A stretch of 64,000 nucleotides of DNA, from the NCBI RefSeq assembly GCF_003443675.1, contig NZ_CP031963.1:3123501-3187500 (forward strand). Direction: 5' to 3'. Below the pieces are notes generated by a model that was not told the origin of the DNA, ran no database searches, and worked only from the letters and a program-made list of their open reading frames with translations. The translations under genes and the position numbers were made by a program. This stretch comes from Aquimarina sp. BL5 (lineage in GTDB: Bacteria; Bacteroidota; Bacteroidia; Flavobacteriales; Flavobacteriaceae). This document shows positions 7,951 through 18,025 of the stretch, piece after piece (the stretch's first letter is position 1; each line of letters begins with the position of its first letter).

Positions 7951-10900
7951 ATGATAAAAAATATAATATGTATTTATGTCCTCCTCATTTTAGGAAATCA
8001 ACTGCTATTTTCGCAAGCTGATTACATAAGTTGGGAGTTTAAGGGAGGAAATCTTCTAAGAAATCCTGACGGCACGTCTACCGGACCAGGATCTGAACCT
8101 GCTGGATTAGATGTAGCAACAATACCTAATACCTCTATAACAAGAGGTCGCTTACGTTCTGCAATACTTGGGGATCTAGATAATGATGGGGATCTAGATT
8201 TTATTTCTGGTAGTCAAGGAGGTACCATACATTATTTTAAAAACGAAGGAACAGCAACCGCTCCTAACTGGATAGCAGCATCAATACCGACTTTGGACAC
8301 TATTTGGATTGACAGAGATCTGACCGTAAGAAATCAAAATAGACCTCAACTCACAGATATTGATGATGACGGAGACCTAGACCTATTCATAGGCACCGAC
8401 TATGATTATGAACGAGATCGTAATAATGATGTTCTTTTTTATAGAAATATAGGAACCCCTGAAATCCCTGTTTTTGAATATATCCCAGATGGTTTACCAG
8501 GACTTAACGATCAGGAGATCGCTGAATTTCCAGGTTTAGGTTTTGTAGACCTCGACAATGACTCAGATCTAGATATGGTAGCATTAGGTAGTGATAAATT
8601 AACCTACTATAAAAATATTGGTACTATAAACACTCCCATCTTCGAACTTCAGTCTGAAACGGACAGTCCTTGGATTGATGAAAATGCTTTTAATAATATG
8701 GATGTTCCAATACCTGTATTTGAAGATTTTGACAAAGATGGAGATTATGACATGTTTTTTATGACTGATACTGGTTTCGTTAGATGGATAGAAAATATTG
8801 GTACAACAACAATTCCTAGTTTTGCTTCTACCCAAAACGTATTTAATGGTGAACTTACTAGTGGACAAATTGGTAGTTTTGCTACTATAGATTTTGGAGA
8901 TGTAGATGGAGATGGTTTAAAAGATGCTATATTAGGTAGCTTTAATACACCTCGATTTGCTTGGTTCAAACAGGTTCCTATTTGCATAAGCCCTATTATA
9001 ACAGAAGTAACTGGAACAACCGAATTGTGCGAAGGTGAAAGTTCTATCATTACCATATCTGGTAATTTAAATAGTGCATCGACTTGGTCTATTTATACGG
9101 ATTCTTGCGGAGAAAACTTATTAGGGACTACTACTACAAATATTTCAACTTTTGAAGTAACTCCCACTATACCAAGCACCACTTATTACATACGAGGTGA
9201 AGATGGTGATCTAGGATGTATAGATGAAACTATAGCCACCTGTACAACAATTACAATAATGGTTAATACTTTAGATGATCCATCTTTTAATTATAACCAG
9301 GCTCTCTATTGTGCAGATGCATCTAATCCTACTCCAACAGTTACTGGGTTGGCTAATGGTACATTTTCAAGCACTACAGGTTTGGTTCTAGATCCTGCTT
9401 TGGGAACTATTAATATCGCCGACAGCACACCTGGTGAATATACTGTGACCTATACAACTAACGGAACTTGTCCGAACACAAGTGATGTAACCGTAACTAT
9501 CACCGAACTTGACGATCCTAGCTTTAGTTATGATGCAGCACTTTATTGTACAGATGCGTCAAACCCTACCCCAACAATCACTGGGTTGGATGGTGGTACA
9601 TTTTCAAGCACTACAGGTTTGGTTATAGATCCTGCTTTCGGAACTATTAACATTGCGGACAGCACACCTGGTGAATATACTGTAACTTATACAACTAACG
9701 GAACTTGTCCGAATACAAGTGATGTAACTGTAACTATTACTGAACTTGACGATCCTAGCTTTAGTTATGATGCAGCACTTTACTGTACAGATGTATCAAA
9801 TCCTACTCCAACAGTTACCGGATTGGCTGGTGGTACATTTTCAAGCACTACAGGTTTGGTTATAGATCCTACTTTCGGAACTATTAACATTGCGGACAGC
9901 ACACCTGGAGAATATACTGTAACTTATACAACTAACGGAACTTGTCCAAATACAAGTGATGTAACCGTAACTATCACCGAACTTGACGATCCTAGCTTTA
10001 GTTATGATGCAGCACTTTATTGTAAAGATGCGTCAAATCCTACTCCAATAATCTCTGGATTAATGGGTGGTACATTTTCTAGTACTACAGGTTTGGTTAT
10101 AGATACTGCTTTGGGAACTATTAATATCATAGACAGCACACCTAGTGAATATACTGTAACTTATACAACTAACGGAACTTGTCCGAACACAAGTGATGTA
10201 ACTGTAACTATCACCGAACTTGACGATCCTAGCTTTAATTATGATGCAGCACTTTATTGTACAGATACATCAAATCCTACTCCAACAGTTGCTGGATTAA
10301 TGGGTGGTACTTTTTCAAGTACTACAGGTTTGATTCTAGATCCTTCTTCAGGAACTATTAATATCACAGACAGCACACCTGGAGAATATACTGTAACTTA
10401 TACAACTAACGGAACTTGTCCGAACACAAGTGATGTAACTGTAACTATTACTGAACTTGACGATCCTAGCTTTAGTTATGATGCAGCACTTTACTGTACA
10501 GATACATCAAATCCTACTCCAACAGTTGCTGGATTAATGGGTGGTACATTTTCAAGCACTACAGGTCTGGTTATAGATCCTGCTTTGGGAACTATTAATA
10601 TCATAGACAGCACACCTGGTGAATATACTGTAACTTATACAACTAACGGAACTTGTCCAAATACAAGTGATGTAACTGTAACTATCACCGAACTTGACGA
10701 TCCTAACTTTAGTTATGATGCAGCACTTTACTGTACAAATGCGTCAAACCCTACCCCAACAATCACTGGATTAATAGGTGGTACATTTTCAAGCACTACA
10801 GGTCTGGTTATAGATCCTGCTTTGGGAACTATTAACATTACAGACAGCACACCTGGAGAATATACTGTGACCTATACAACTAATGGAACTTGTCCGAATA

Positions 10901-12678
10901 CAAGTGATGTAACTGTAACTATCACCGAACTTGACGATCCTAGTTTTAGTTATGATGCAGCGCTTTATTGTACAGATGTATCAAATCCTACTCCAACAAT
11001 CACTGGATTGGCTAATGGTACATTTTCAAGCACTACAGGTCTGGTTCTAGATCCTGCTTTGGGAACTATTAATATCATAGACAGCACACCTGGTGAATAT
11101 ACTGTGACTTATACAACTAACGGAACTTGTCCAAATACAAGTGATGTAACTGTAATTATCGCCGAACTTGACGATCCTAGCTTTAATTATGATGCAGCAC
11201 TTTATTGTACAGATGTATCAAACCCTACTCCAACAATCACTGGATTAATAGGTGGTACATTTTCAAGCACTATAGGTTTGGTTTTAGATCCTTCTTCGGG
11301 AACTATTAATATCGCAGACAGCACACCCGGAGAATATACTGTGACCTATACAACTAATGGAACTTGTCCGAACACAAGTGATGTAACTATAACTATCACC
11401 GAACTTGATGACCCTAGCTTTATTTATGATGCAGCACTTTATTGTACAGATGCATCAAATCCTACTCCAACAGTTGCTGGATTAATGGGTGGTACATTTT
11501 CAAGCACTACAGGTCTGGTTATGGATCCTGCTTTGGGAACTATTAACATTGCGGACAGCACTCCTGGAGAATATACTGTGACCTATACAACTAACGGAAC
11601 CTGTCCGAACACAAGTGATGTAACTGTAACTATCACCGAACTTGACGACCCTAGCTTTAGTTATGATGCAGCACTTTATTGTACAGATGCGTCAAATCTT
11701 ACTCCAACAATCACTGGATTAATAGGTGGTACATTTTCAAGCACTACAGGTTTGGTTATAGATCCTGCTTTGGGAACTATTAACATTGCGGACAGTGCGC
11801 CTGGAGAATATACTGTGACCTATACAACTAACGGAATTTGTAGTAATTCGTCCACTTTTGATATTAGCATCAATGCTTTAGATGATGCATCGTTTTCATA
11901 TACAGAGACTTCTTATTCAACTACTGGCTCAGATCCAACTCCAACTGTAACAGGAATAATGGGCGGTGATTTCATATCTACACCAGCAGGATTAGTAATT
12001 AATAGTAGTACAGGAGAAATCGACGTATCTACTTCAATACCTAATGCCTACATAATTACATATATAACAGCAGGAACTTGTACTAACTCATCTAGTGTAA
12101 ATATAACCATCACTGATATAACGCCGCCAACGGTAAGCATAACATCTACAGAACCTAATCCAACCAGTAATGACTCATTTGAAATCACTATTAATTTTAG
12201 TGAAGATATAACTGGTTTCGATTTAAACGATATCATTGTAGAAAATGGAATAGCTTCTAATCTTTCTGGAGGAGATCTATCCTATACTGCTACAATTACG
12301 GCAATTACATCCGCAACCATCACTATAAATATTAATACAAATAGTCTAACTGACCTATACGGAAATGGAAATATTGCTGCAACTCAATTTAGTATTAATT
12401 TTGACAACACTTTAGGAATTGATGATGAAAACCTCGCAAACGGTATTACTATTTATCCAATACCATCCAATACTACTATCAATATATCGAGTGAAATCAA
12501 TTTATCGTTAAAACGTGTTGAGTTTTTTGATTTTCAGGGTAAATTAGTTCTTTCGAAGCGTCTAGATACTGGCACAATTACCAATAGTATTGACATCTCT
12601 TCATTTCATTCTGGTTTATATCTAATGATGATATATTCTGAAACAGGCTCTACCACTAAAAAGATACTCAAAGAATAA
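7951..12678 (+). CDS. Large T9SS-secreted surface protein with FG-GAP and eleven 79-residue repeats
   Basis: About 1575 residues from the ATG at 7951, chosen because a signal peptide (MIKNIICIYVLLILGNQLLF) follows directly; a GTG at 7927 is possible. The N-terminal third has FG-GAP/VCBS calcium-type motifs (GDLDNDGDLDFISG, DIDDDGDLDLFIG, DLDNDSDLDMV, DVDGDGLKDAILG), as in beta propellers. Residues 441-1309 are eleven repeats of exactly 79 residues (237 bp each, 9271-11877) starting LDDPSFSYDAALYCTD and ending SDVTVTITE, each with two Cys. A twelfth degenerate copy follows, then an Ig-like domain (FEITINFSEDITGFDLNDI) and a T9SS type A sorting domain (ITIYPIPSNTT ... GLYLMMIYSETG). It is probably an exported, cell-surface adhesin or matrix protein; the ligand is unknown. 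Confidence 0.85.
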   Translation: MIKNIICIYVLLILGNQLLFSQADYISWEFKGGNLLRNPDGTSTGPGSEPAGLDVATIPNTSITRGRLRSAILGDLDNDGDLDFISGSQGGTIHYFKNEGTATAPNWIAASIPTLDTIWIDRDLTVRNQNRPQLTDIDDDGDLDLFIGTDYDYERDRNNDVLFYRNIGTPEIPVFEYIPDGLPGLNDQEIAEFPGLGFVDLDNDSDLDMVALGSDKLTYYKNIGTINTPIFELQSETDSPWIDENAFNNMDVPIPVFEDFDKDGDYDMFFMTDTGFVRWIENIGTTTIPSFASTQNVFNGELTSGQIGSFATIDFGDVDGDGLKDAILGSFNTPRFAWFKQVPICISPIITEVTGTTELCEGESSIITISGNLNSASTWSIYTDSCGENLLGTTTTNISTFEVTPTIPSTTYYIRGEDGDLGCIDETIATCTTITIMVNTLDDPSFNYNQALYCADASNPTPTVTGLANGTFSSTTGLVLDPALGTINIADSTPGEYTVTYTTNGTCPNTSDVTVTITELDDPSFSYDAALYCTDASNPTPTITGLDGGTFSSTTGLVIDPAFGTINIADSTPGEYTVTYTTNGTCPNTSDVTVTITELDDPSFSYDAALYCTDVSNPTPTVTGLAGGTFSSTTGLVIDPTFGTINIADSTPGEYTVTYTTNGTCPNTSDVTVTITELDDPSFSYDAALYCKDASNPTPIISGLMGGTFSSTTGLVIDTALGTINIIDSTPSEYTVTYTTNGTCPNTSDVTVTITELDDPSFNYDAALYCTDTSNPTPTVAGLMGGTFSSTTGLILDPSSGTINITDSTPGEYTVTYTTNGTCPNTSDVTVTITELDDPSFSYDAALYCTDTSNPTPTVAGLMGGTFSSTTGLVIDPALGTINIIDSTPGEYTVTYTTNGTCPNTSDVTVTITELDDPNFSYDAALYCTNASNPTPTITGLIGGTFSSTTGLVIDPALGTINITDSTPGEYTVTYTTNGTCPNTSDVTVTITELDDPSFSYDAALYCTDVSNPTPTITGLANGTFSSTTGLVLDPALGTINIIDSTPGEYTVTYTTNGTCPNTSDVTVIIAELDDPSFNYDAALYCTDVSNPTPTITGLIGGTFSSTIGLVLDPSSGTINIADSTPGEYTVTYTTNGTCPNTSDVTITITELDDPSFIYDAALYCTDASNPTPTVAGLMGGTFSSTTGLVMDPALGTINIADSTPGEYTVTYTTNGTCPNTSDVTVTITELDDPSFSYDAALYCTDASNLTPTITGLIGGTFSSTTGLVIDPALGTINIADSAPGEYTVTYTTNGICSNSSTFDISINALDDASFSYTETSYSTTGSDPTPTVTGIMGGDFISTPAGLVINSSTGEIDVSTSIPNAYIITYITAGTCTNSSSVNITITDITPPTVSITSTEPNPTSNDSFEITINFSEDITGFDLNDIIVENGIASNLSGGDLSYTATITAITSATITININTNSLTDLYGNGNIAATQFSINFDNTLGIDDENLANGITIYPIPSNTTINISSEINLSLKRVEFFDFQGKLVLSKRLDTGTITNSIDISSFHSGLYLMMIYSETGSTTKKILKE
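9271..11877 (+). repeat. Eleven tandem 237-bp coding repeats
   Basis: The unit begins at each LDDPxF codon block (GACGATCCTAGCTTTAG recurs every 237 bases, e.g. 9511 and 9748). All eleven copies have the same length with no indels. Differences cluster in the middle of the unit (positions about 17-45 of the 79 residues) while the ends are nearly identical in DNA. This suggests recent expansion or gene conversion. Confidence 0.9.
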
Positions 12679-12912
12679 CATTCTATAAAATTGAAACGTA
12701 AGCTCGTAATCGTAATTCAGCAATACAAATATCTACCAAAAGGTGGTTTATGGTAAATTTTCCTTTGGTTAATTTGATTCTTTTTTTTTCGTGAGCGATT
12801 GCAATAGAAATCCCACAGCCTGACTGAAAGGAAGTGGGAGGAATTGGAATGTAAAGCGCGGCCCTTGTGGTCACGCCCAAATCCAGAAAAAACAAATTAT
12901 GCCTTACACTTG
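12679..12912. other. Intergenic region with a GC-rich island
   Basis: Between the adhesin and the lanthipeptide operon tail. Bases 12810-12885 are clearly richer in G and C than the surroundings (e.g. AAAGCGCGGCCCTTGTGGTC). The minus strand is open for about 70 codons but has no protein-like pattern. It may be a copy of a dispersed intergenic repeat. Confidence 0.35.
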
Positions 12913-13806
12913 TTAAGTGGATTCTGTTTTATTCTTAAACTTTCTAATTCCCCACGCTACTTTATAGGTTCTATAAAGTAAATCATATATTACCATTTCG
13001 TGTAAACGGTTTTTAGATCTAAATAACCTATTCATAAGCATATGAATATAACTACCCATCATATCATCTAATTCAGGCTTACTTACAACGGATAGAATCT
13101 TTCTAACCAAAGGCTCACTATTTTTACTCTTTTCTTCCAAAACATCAATAATAGGAGCATAATCAGCATCTGTTTCTCTTTCGAAATTCAAAAAACTCTT
13201 AATTTTATCATGCTCATTCCTGAATTTCTTATCCATCTGTTTTTTGAGACCTTTATTCATTCCAAATTCGGCTCCAAAACCTAGCTTTAATCGTTCCATT
13301 AAAACCATTTTTTCATCTTCATTGTAACCAAAATCTTGGAGTTTTTGATCTATCGCTCTTGCTCCAAATAACCATCTTAGCTCTTCTCCTTCATCTCCAT
13401 CAATCATATCCAAAAAATCTACGACCATCTTACTATCCAGAAAAAATAATTCTTCAGACTCACTCATGGTCTTTACTCCATAGCGTTCTATTTCTCTTTG
13501 ATACGTATCCAGTTGTATCTTCCAGATCAGATCTTCATCAGAAAACTCTTTAAGTGAACTATATAAAGCATTAATAACTCCAGCCACGTTCTCAGGATTT
13601 TCATAATGGAATCTAACTCTAATATGATGCTTTGGGTCGTTATACCGAATGAAAAACCACTTATCAATGATATTATTTTCTAATAAATACATTGCAGTAG
13701 GCTTAATAATATCCGTTAGAACCAAATCCGAGGTTTTTGGTCCGGTATATATTTTATAATACAACCATTCACTACCTACTATAAAAGATCTTTGTACATC
13801 CATCAT
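12913..13806 (-). CDS. Split LanB, C-terminal elimination domain (thiopeptide-type bacteriocin biosynthesis protein)
   Basis: A 297-residue stand-alone SpaB_C/LanB elimination domain. Motifs of the family are visible: WFFIRYNDPKHHIRVRF near residue 50, TYQREIERYG near residue 105, and SYIHMLMNRLF near residue 255. In class I lanthipeptide pathways this domain removes glutamate from glutamylated Ser/Thr to give dehydroalanine and dehydrobutyrine. Its start overlaps the stop of the glutamylation gene by one base (TAATGATG), so the two are translationally coupled. A split LanB of this kind is known from the Chitinophaga pinensin cluster. It is the last gene of the lanC-lanB-lanB operon. Confidence 0.9.
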   Translation of the reverse strand: MMDVQRSFIVGSEWLYYKIYTGPKTSDLVLTDIIKPTAMYLLENNIIDKWFFIRYNDPKHHIRVRFHYENPENVAGVINALYSSLKEFSDEDLIWKIQLDTYQREIERYGVKTMSESEELFFLDSKMVVDFLDMIDGDEGEELRWLFGARAIDQKLQDFGYNEDEKMVLMERLKLGFGAEFGMNKGLKKQMDKKFRNEHDKIKSFLNFERETDADYAPIIDVLEEKSKNSEPLVRKILSVVSKPELDDMMGSYIHMLMNRLFRSKNRLHEMVIYDLLYRTYKVAWGIRKFKNKTEST

Positions 13807-16040
13807 TAATTCTGCAAGTTTTTTAATTTCTTTTCATTATAAAATGACATAACAATTTGATTTGTAAATACGTTTCCTCTTTCTTTTATCAAACTCCCAT
13901 TAACATGCAAAAATTCTTTGAGCTTAAATCTACTCCTCTTTTTTACTGTATTCAATAACATTTTTACAGATGTAATATTTTTAGTATTGATTAGCAATTC
14001 ATTGTCTCCATCTACCAGAAGAACAAACTGAGGTAAACTTTTACTATCCACAAAGTTTTCCAATTCTTTGGAAAACTTATTTTCATCATTCAGATTCTTT
14101 AATAAAGGTTGAATTTCTGATGATGTAATATTCCAAATAGCATTAGAAAGTATAATATCTTTATATTCTACTCTTGGTAAAAAATCATACTCTTCGGCAA
14201 ATGGACCCCAATCAAAAGCGATGCCTCCTCTCTGATTTTGAGTTTGCATATTGGCTAAAAACTGATAAATAGGTAGTGCGTTACTAGAAAAATTATGTGC
14301 ATTGGTTAAGTGTGGAACTACTTCTTTATTGAATTTTTTGGACCTCAACGTTACCTTTCCGTTCGGACTGGCAGAAATCATTAAGTCATCCAACAAAAGT
14401 TGTTGTTCATCATTCAGAATGGACTTTGCTAAATATGGTATTTCATACTTTCTAAAGCTAGGTCTCATCAAAATATTTCCTACTCGAGACTCTGGTAAAT
14501 GCACAATTTCTGCAAGAATTTTATCGGGATTTAACTTTGTTTCTAGATCAATTATTTCTTTCGTATAGGTGTCCAAATCTTCATCTCCATGACAAAAGCG
14601 TCCTAAAAGGTTTGCTGCGCTTGAGCCTCCACAACTAGACATAATAATTTTTTCGACACCGTCTACCTCAACCAACTCTATCATAGAAGAAATAGTATCA
14701 GGTAAATCATCCCAATTTTCCTCAAAATCACTAAAGTCTTTGTCTGTTAATACCAAAGTACGCTGCTGCTCCTTAATGCATTCTAATAGTCTTTTATTTA
14801 ATACTGCATGTATGGGTGACCATCTAACATCCCTTGCGACTGTTTTTTCCTGCTTGAATGGTAGTACAAGATCATCAATTATTTGACTCACATCTCCCGA
14901 GTCTTTATCCTGCAAAAAACCAATTCCAAGTTCTACATCAAGTGCTTTTGATAAAGAAAGTTCTCTACTCTCATATCGCTCATAAAATGCTGCTTTAAAT
15001 CTGGAATTAAGCGTTTCTTTTGGTGGTAATGTAAGTTTATTAAGTAATGATAATCCTTTCTTGATCTTCCTTAAGGTTTCGTGACTAATCGTATTTGTTT
15101 CTAAAGAAAGGTTCATGTCTGTCTGAAACATATACTTCAATTCGAAACCGGTACCTAATTTCTTTAAAGATTCACTAAGATCAATGTATTCCTTCGTTGG
15201 GTTTCCTATATTTTTATCTATTCGCTTCAGTGTTAGCTGTACAGTTTCTAGCTCAGAAATGATTTGTTCGGTGCCTGATATTTTTTTAAGAACTGGTATG
15301 ATTTGATCCAAAAATTCAGGCCCAGAAACAGATGGTTCTAACTCACTAATCAACAATTGACTTTCTACTAATTGATCTATAAATCCAGACGCTTCTTCTT
15401 TACTAATTTCATCATCTACCAATAATTCTGCTAAATCACAAAGCTGAGATCCTTTTCTCGCTTCAGAAAGTACTTTTTGTAAATATTCAGAATCTTCTAC
15501 TGCTACGATATGATGAACTCTTCTACTTTCTACATAGGTGTATTCTACATATCTCAGTTGTTTACCTGCCTTATAAACACTGGTATTCGGATAAAACAGA
15601 AGTTGATCTCTAATGACTTTATCTTTAACAATATCCTGAGATAACGCCACCAGATAATTCATATCCAATCGGGTATGACGATTGTTTTTTGATTTATCCA
15701 AAAGTTCAATATTGGTAGTATCTGAAAAATTTCCAACTGCTGTTCCTGCAAAAAGCCCAAATGGTGTACATCGCGAGGACATTCTACTAATGTATTTTAA
15801 CACAGAATACATCATGCGCTCTGAAGCTGCTTTTTCTTTGATATCTCCTTTCAACCATTTTTCAAACTCCTGATATAAAGAAGGCGATGCCAAAAAAATA
15901 GCTTCTTTAATAATTTCATTAGAGCAAACTTGTTTTAGCTCGTTTTCTTGTAATGTGCTATTACTAGTTAGTTCTTTATAAAATGAAAAGGAAAATAGTG
16001 GAGTACGTAATACGTATTTTGGGAAATTTTTATAGCTCAT
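13806..16040 (-). CDS. Split LanB, N-terminal glutamylation domain (lantibiotic dehydratase)
   Basis: A 744-residue lantibiotic dehydratase N-terminal protein. The start YKNFPKYVLRTPLFSFSFYK and the motif MSSRCTPFGLFAGTAVG near residue 90 are typical of the family. DMNYLVALSQDIV and the late segment QNQRGGIAFDWGPFAEEYDF also fit. This domain transfers glutamate from Glu-tRNA to Ser/Thr of the precursor core. A full-length LanB is about 1000 residues; here the elimination part is the next gene. It starts 22 nt after the lanC stop. Confidence 0.92.
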   Translation of the reverse strand: MSYKNFPKYVLRTPLFSFSFYKELTSNSTLQENELKQVCSNEIIKEAIFLASPSLYQEFEKWLKGDIKEKAASERMMYSVLKYISRMSSRCTPFGLFAGTAVGNFSDTTNIELLDKSKNNRHTRLDMNYLVALSQDIVKDKVIRDQLLFYPNTSVYKAGKQLRYVEYTYVESRRVHHIVAVEDSEYLQKVLSEARKGSQLCDLAELLVDDEISKEEASGFIDQLVESQLLISELEPSVSGPEFLDQIIPVLKKISGTEQIISELETVQLTLKRIDKNIGNPTKEYIDLSESLKKLGTGFELKYMFQTDMNLSLETNTISHETLRKIKKGLSLLNKLTLPPKETLNSRFKAAFYERYESRELSLSKALDVELGIGFLQDKDSGDVSQIIDDLVLPFKQEKTVARDVRWSPIHAVLNKRLLECIKEQQRTLVLTDKDFSDFEENWDDLPDTISSMIELVEVDGVEKIIMSSCGGSSAANLLGRFCHGDEDLDTYTKEIIDLETKLNPDKILAEIVHLPESRVGNILMRPSFRKYEIPYLAKSILNDEQQLLLDDLMISASPNGKVTLRSKKFNKEVVPHLTNAHNFSSNALPIYQFLANMQTQNQRGGIAFDWGPFAEEYDFLPRVEYKDIILSNAIWNITSSEIQPLLKNLNDENKFSKELENFVDSKSLPQFVLLVDGDNELLINTKNITSVKMLLNTVKKRSRFKLKEFLHVNGSLIKERGNVFTNQIVMSFYNEKKLKNLQN

Positions 16041-16062
16041 AGTTTTTCTTCGCTATTTCGGA

Positions 16063-17277
16063 TTAGCTAATCATTAAACATTCGTTCCATTGATTTTCTG
16101 ATGGCGTCAAATAGGAAATTATTGACAAGCCAATTCCGGCAATGCCTTCTAATAAATTAGATTCGTTTTTCCATTGTTCCAGATCACCTCTCCATTGTTT
16201 ATAACCTGCATAACCGTCTTTATATGTATCCATCTTTAGCGCTTCTCCCATCCAAAAATCTGCTGTTTCTTTAAATATTTCTTCTTTAGTTTCTATATAC
16301 ATGTGATTGAATATAGTAATGATTCCAAACATGCCATGACATAATCCTGTATCATGTATTCTTGCTTCTTCTGCGTCTCTCCTTTTGGCAGCATATTTCA
16401 AAATATGTATCGCTAATTCTTGATATTTATCATTATCTAATGCTTTACCTACTCTCCAAAGCGAAATGCCTATTCCTAAATCACCGTAGCACCAAGCTAA
16501 TCTACTATTGGTATATTCATCCATTTCCGGATACACCCAACTCGGAAATAGGGAACTGTTGCTTTCATCAGGATACTTATAACTAATCATAAAATCCGCT
16601 GCGCCAATTAGCAAATCCTTTATGGACTCTTGGAACTCTTCATACGTATACAATCTACTTAAAAAATTAATGACACTCGCCATTCCGTGTGATAAACTTA
16701 AATTAGCTCCGTGAAGCTTATCCTTTTTATGCAATTCATACATCCAGAAAACACCTCTCTGATCTGTACGAGCACTCTCTTTAAGAGCTTCAATAAGCAA
16801 ATGAAGATAGGCTGCGTACTTTTGTTTTAATGAATCCGACGCTGTGTTTTGATATCTTTTGAAAAAATAATACCCGTACCCTATTGCTCCGTGTAAAAAA
16901 TCAAAATATTCATTTTTGATATCTGATTTCATGGATTCTAAAAGATAGGTGTCCAGATCTGATAAAAGTTCATCATTATCAATGTCAATAAATTCTTCCT
17001 CATTTAATAACTCTAACACCCATCCAGCTCCTGCTATACCTGTACAAAAGGAAGGAAAAGAATACCCATCGTTCATACGTTGTATAGTTTCTGATATGAC
17101 GGCTACTCCTATGTCTGCAATTTGTTCATCCTCTATAAATCGAGCATAATAAAACTGAAAAAGTGAGATGCCAGAAATACCAGACAAAACACCTAGATGT
17201 TCTTTGTTCGTATAATTTTCTTTTAAAATATGGTGTATTTCTTTTAATTTTTCCTTTAAAACTTTGGTAGTGTTCAT
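16063..17277 (-). CDS. LanC-like lanthionine cyclase
   Basis: A 404-residue LanC family protein. The alpha-toroid GxxG-type repeats are visible (LGVLSGISGISLF, SFCTGIAGAGWVL, FLHGAIGYGYYF, LSHGMASVINF, LLEGIAGIGLSII). The zinc ligands are Cys in LAWCYGDLG (about 262) and Cys-His in DTGLCHGMFG (about 312-313). The enzyme closes thioether rings between Cys and dehydrated residues. It is the first gene of the lanC-lanB-N-lanB-C operon. A promoter-like TACATTAG lies at 17310-17317 and a TTGTCCAA site at 17357-17364 upstream. Confidence 0.92.
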   Translation of the reverse strand: MNTTKVLKEKLKEIHHILKENYTNKEHLGVLSGISGISLFQFYYARFIEDEQIADIGVAVISETIQRMNDGYSFPSFCTGIAGAGWVLELLNEEEFIDIDNDELLSDLDTYLLESMKSDIKNEYFDFLHGAIGYGYYFFKRYQNTASDSLKQKYAAYLHLLIEALKESARTDQRGVFWMYELHKKDKLHGANLSLSHGMASVINFLSRLYTYEEFQESIKDLLIGAADFMISYKYPDESNSSLFPSWVYPEMDEYTNSRLAWCYGDLGIGISLWRVGKALDNDKYQELAIHILKYAAKRRDAEEARIHDTGLCHGMFGIITIFNHMYIETKEEIFKETADFWMGEALKMDTYKDGYAGYKQWRGDLEQWKNESNLLEGIAGIGLSIISYLTPSENQWNECLMIS

Positions 17278-17583
17278 TGAAGATCAATTCGTGTTATTGC
17301 ATTGGTGGTCTAATGTAGCACCTAATTAGAGAAATGAAAAATTATATGACCCTATATTGGACAAAATGAGGAGAAAGCTCTTTAAAAAAGAAGTATATTA
17401 TGATTATCAGATATCTTTTGTTTGCATAAAAACGTTTATCGAAAACTATATCCAGAAAATTCTATATAGTGATAAACAGCATACAATAACGAATAGATGA
17501 CTAAGCAAGGAATTTTTCCAAAAAATCATTTTTAATCAGATATTCCAAGATGTTATTATCATTTTCAGGTTATTGGTTTTAAA
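17278..17583. promoter_or_regulatory. Upstream region of the lanC-lanB operon
   Basis: A gene-free stretch between the precursor terminator and lanC. On the minus strand it holds TACATTAG (17310-17317, one mismatch to TAnnTTTG) and the 18-mer ACCCTATATTGGACAAAA (17349-17366, plus-strand reading), which recurs with one mismatch at 21082-21099. No other gene is seen. Confidence 0.45.
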
Positions 17584-17612
17584 ATTTCCCTACGAATAGA
17601 TCGTAGGGAAAT
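17584..17612 (-). terminator. Terminator after precursor B1
   Basis: A perfect 12-bp stem ATTTCCCTACGA / TCGTAGGGAAAT with a 5-nt loop is followed by TTTT on the minus strand, 38 nt after the precursor stop. Confidence 0.75.
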
Positions 17613-17650
17613 AGAAATTATTTTGATTATAATATTACGGTAACTATTTC

Positions 17651-17836
17651 TTATTTAGCCACACATCCTATTCCTCCTTCCCAAATAGGCACTGAATTAC
17701 ATAATGCATTTGTAGCATTCGGTCCTCCGCAACCAAAGGACATAGTACCTGTTACACTTCCTCCTTTAATATTCTTAAGGTTCAGATTACTAATCGTTTG
17801 TTTGTTAAGCTCTAAATTTTTTAATGATTTTTTCAT
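17651..17836 (-). CDS. Class I lanthipeptide precursor, type B (copy 1)
   Basis: A 61-residue precursor. The leader MKKSLKNLELNKQTISNLNL continues KNIKGG; this LxLxKxTISxL...GG form is the typical Bacteroidota class I leader. The 35-residue core after GG has six Ser/Thr (core positions 1, 3, 5, 7, 16, 22) and three Cys (10, 20, 32). This allows rings such as Ser7-Cys10 and Thr16-Cys20. It has its own terminator and lies directly upstream of lanC. The 42-nt element (17854-17895) precedes it. Its paralogue is at 20457-20615. Confidence 0.9.
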   Translation of the reverse strand: MKKSLKNLELNKQTISNLNLKNIKGGSVTGTMSFGCGGPNATNALCNSVPIWEGGIGCVAK

Positions 17837-17853
17837 GATATGAAATTTAAAAT

Positions 17854-17895
17854 GTACCTACTCTATACTAAGGTTTTCGGCTTCCCCTTATCAAA
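17854..17895 (-). promoter_or_regulatory. Conserved precursor upstream element, copy 1
   Basis: Read on the minus strand it contains GGGGAAGCCGAAAACCTTAG then ATAGAGTAGGTAC. It is 39/42 identical to 20631-20672 and related to 20402-20443. It starts just after a promoter-like ATTTG box, so it may be the 5' end of the transcript. TAAGG and CCTTA could pair as a 5-bp stem. Confidence 0.6.
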
Positions 17896-17940
17896 TCCTG
17901 ATAGGACTAAAGTAGACGACAACTTAGAAGCTTAAAAACT

Positions 17941-17970
17941 AAAACTCCGCAGTTTGTTCAAACTGCGGAG
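17941..17970 (-). terminator. Terminator after precursor A1
   Basis: A 12-bp stem CTCCGCAGTTTG / CAAACTGCGGAG (17945-17956, 17959-17970) is followed on the minus strand by TTTTAGTTTTT. Confidence 0.8.
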
Positions 17971-18025
17971 CTAATTTTGAGTTACTAAAATTTGTGTGCT
18001 TTTTTAGAAAACTACTTCCTAATAA

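Noticed and set aside
8745..9056. Open frame on the minus strand inside the surface protein
   Set aside because: Antisense shadow of the repeat-rich coding strand.
9271..11877. Regularly spaced repeats considered as a CRISPR array
   Set aside because: Unit length is 237 bp without spacers, and the repeats are translated in frame.
12683..12895. 70-codon minus-strand open frame in the GC-rich intergenic island
   Set aside because: No start context, no family resemblance, and the composition is explained by a possible intergenic repeat.
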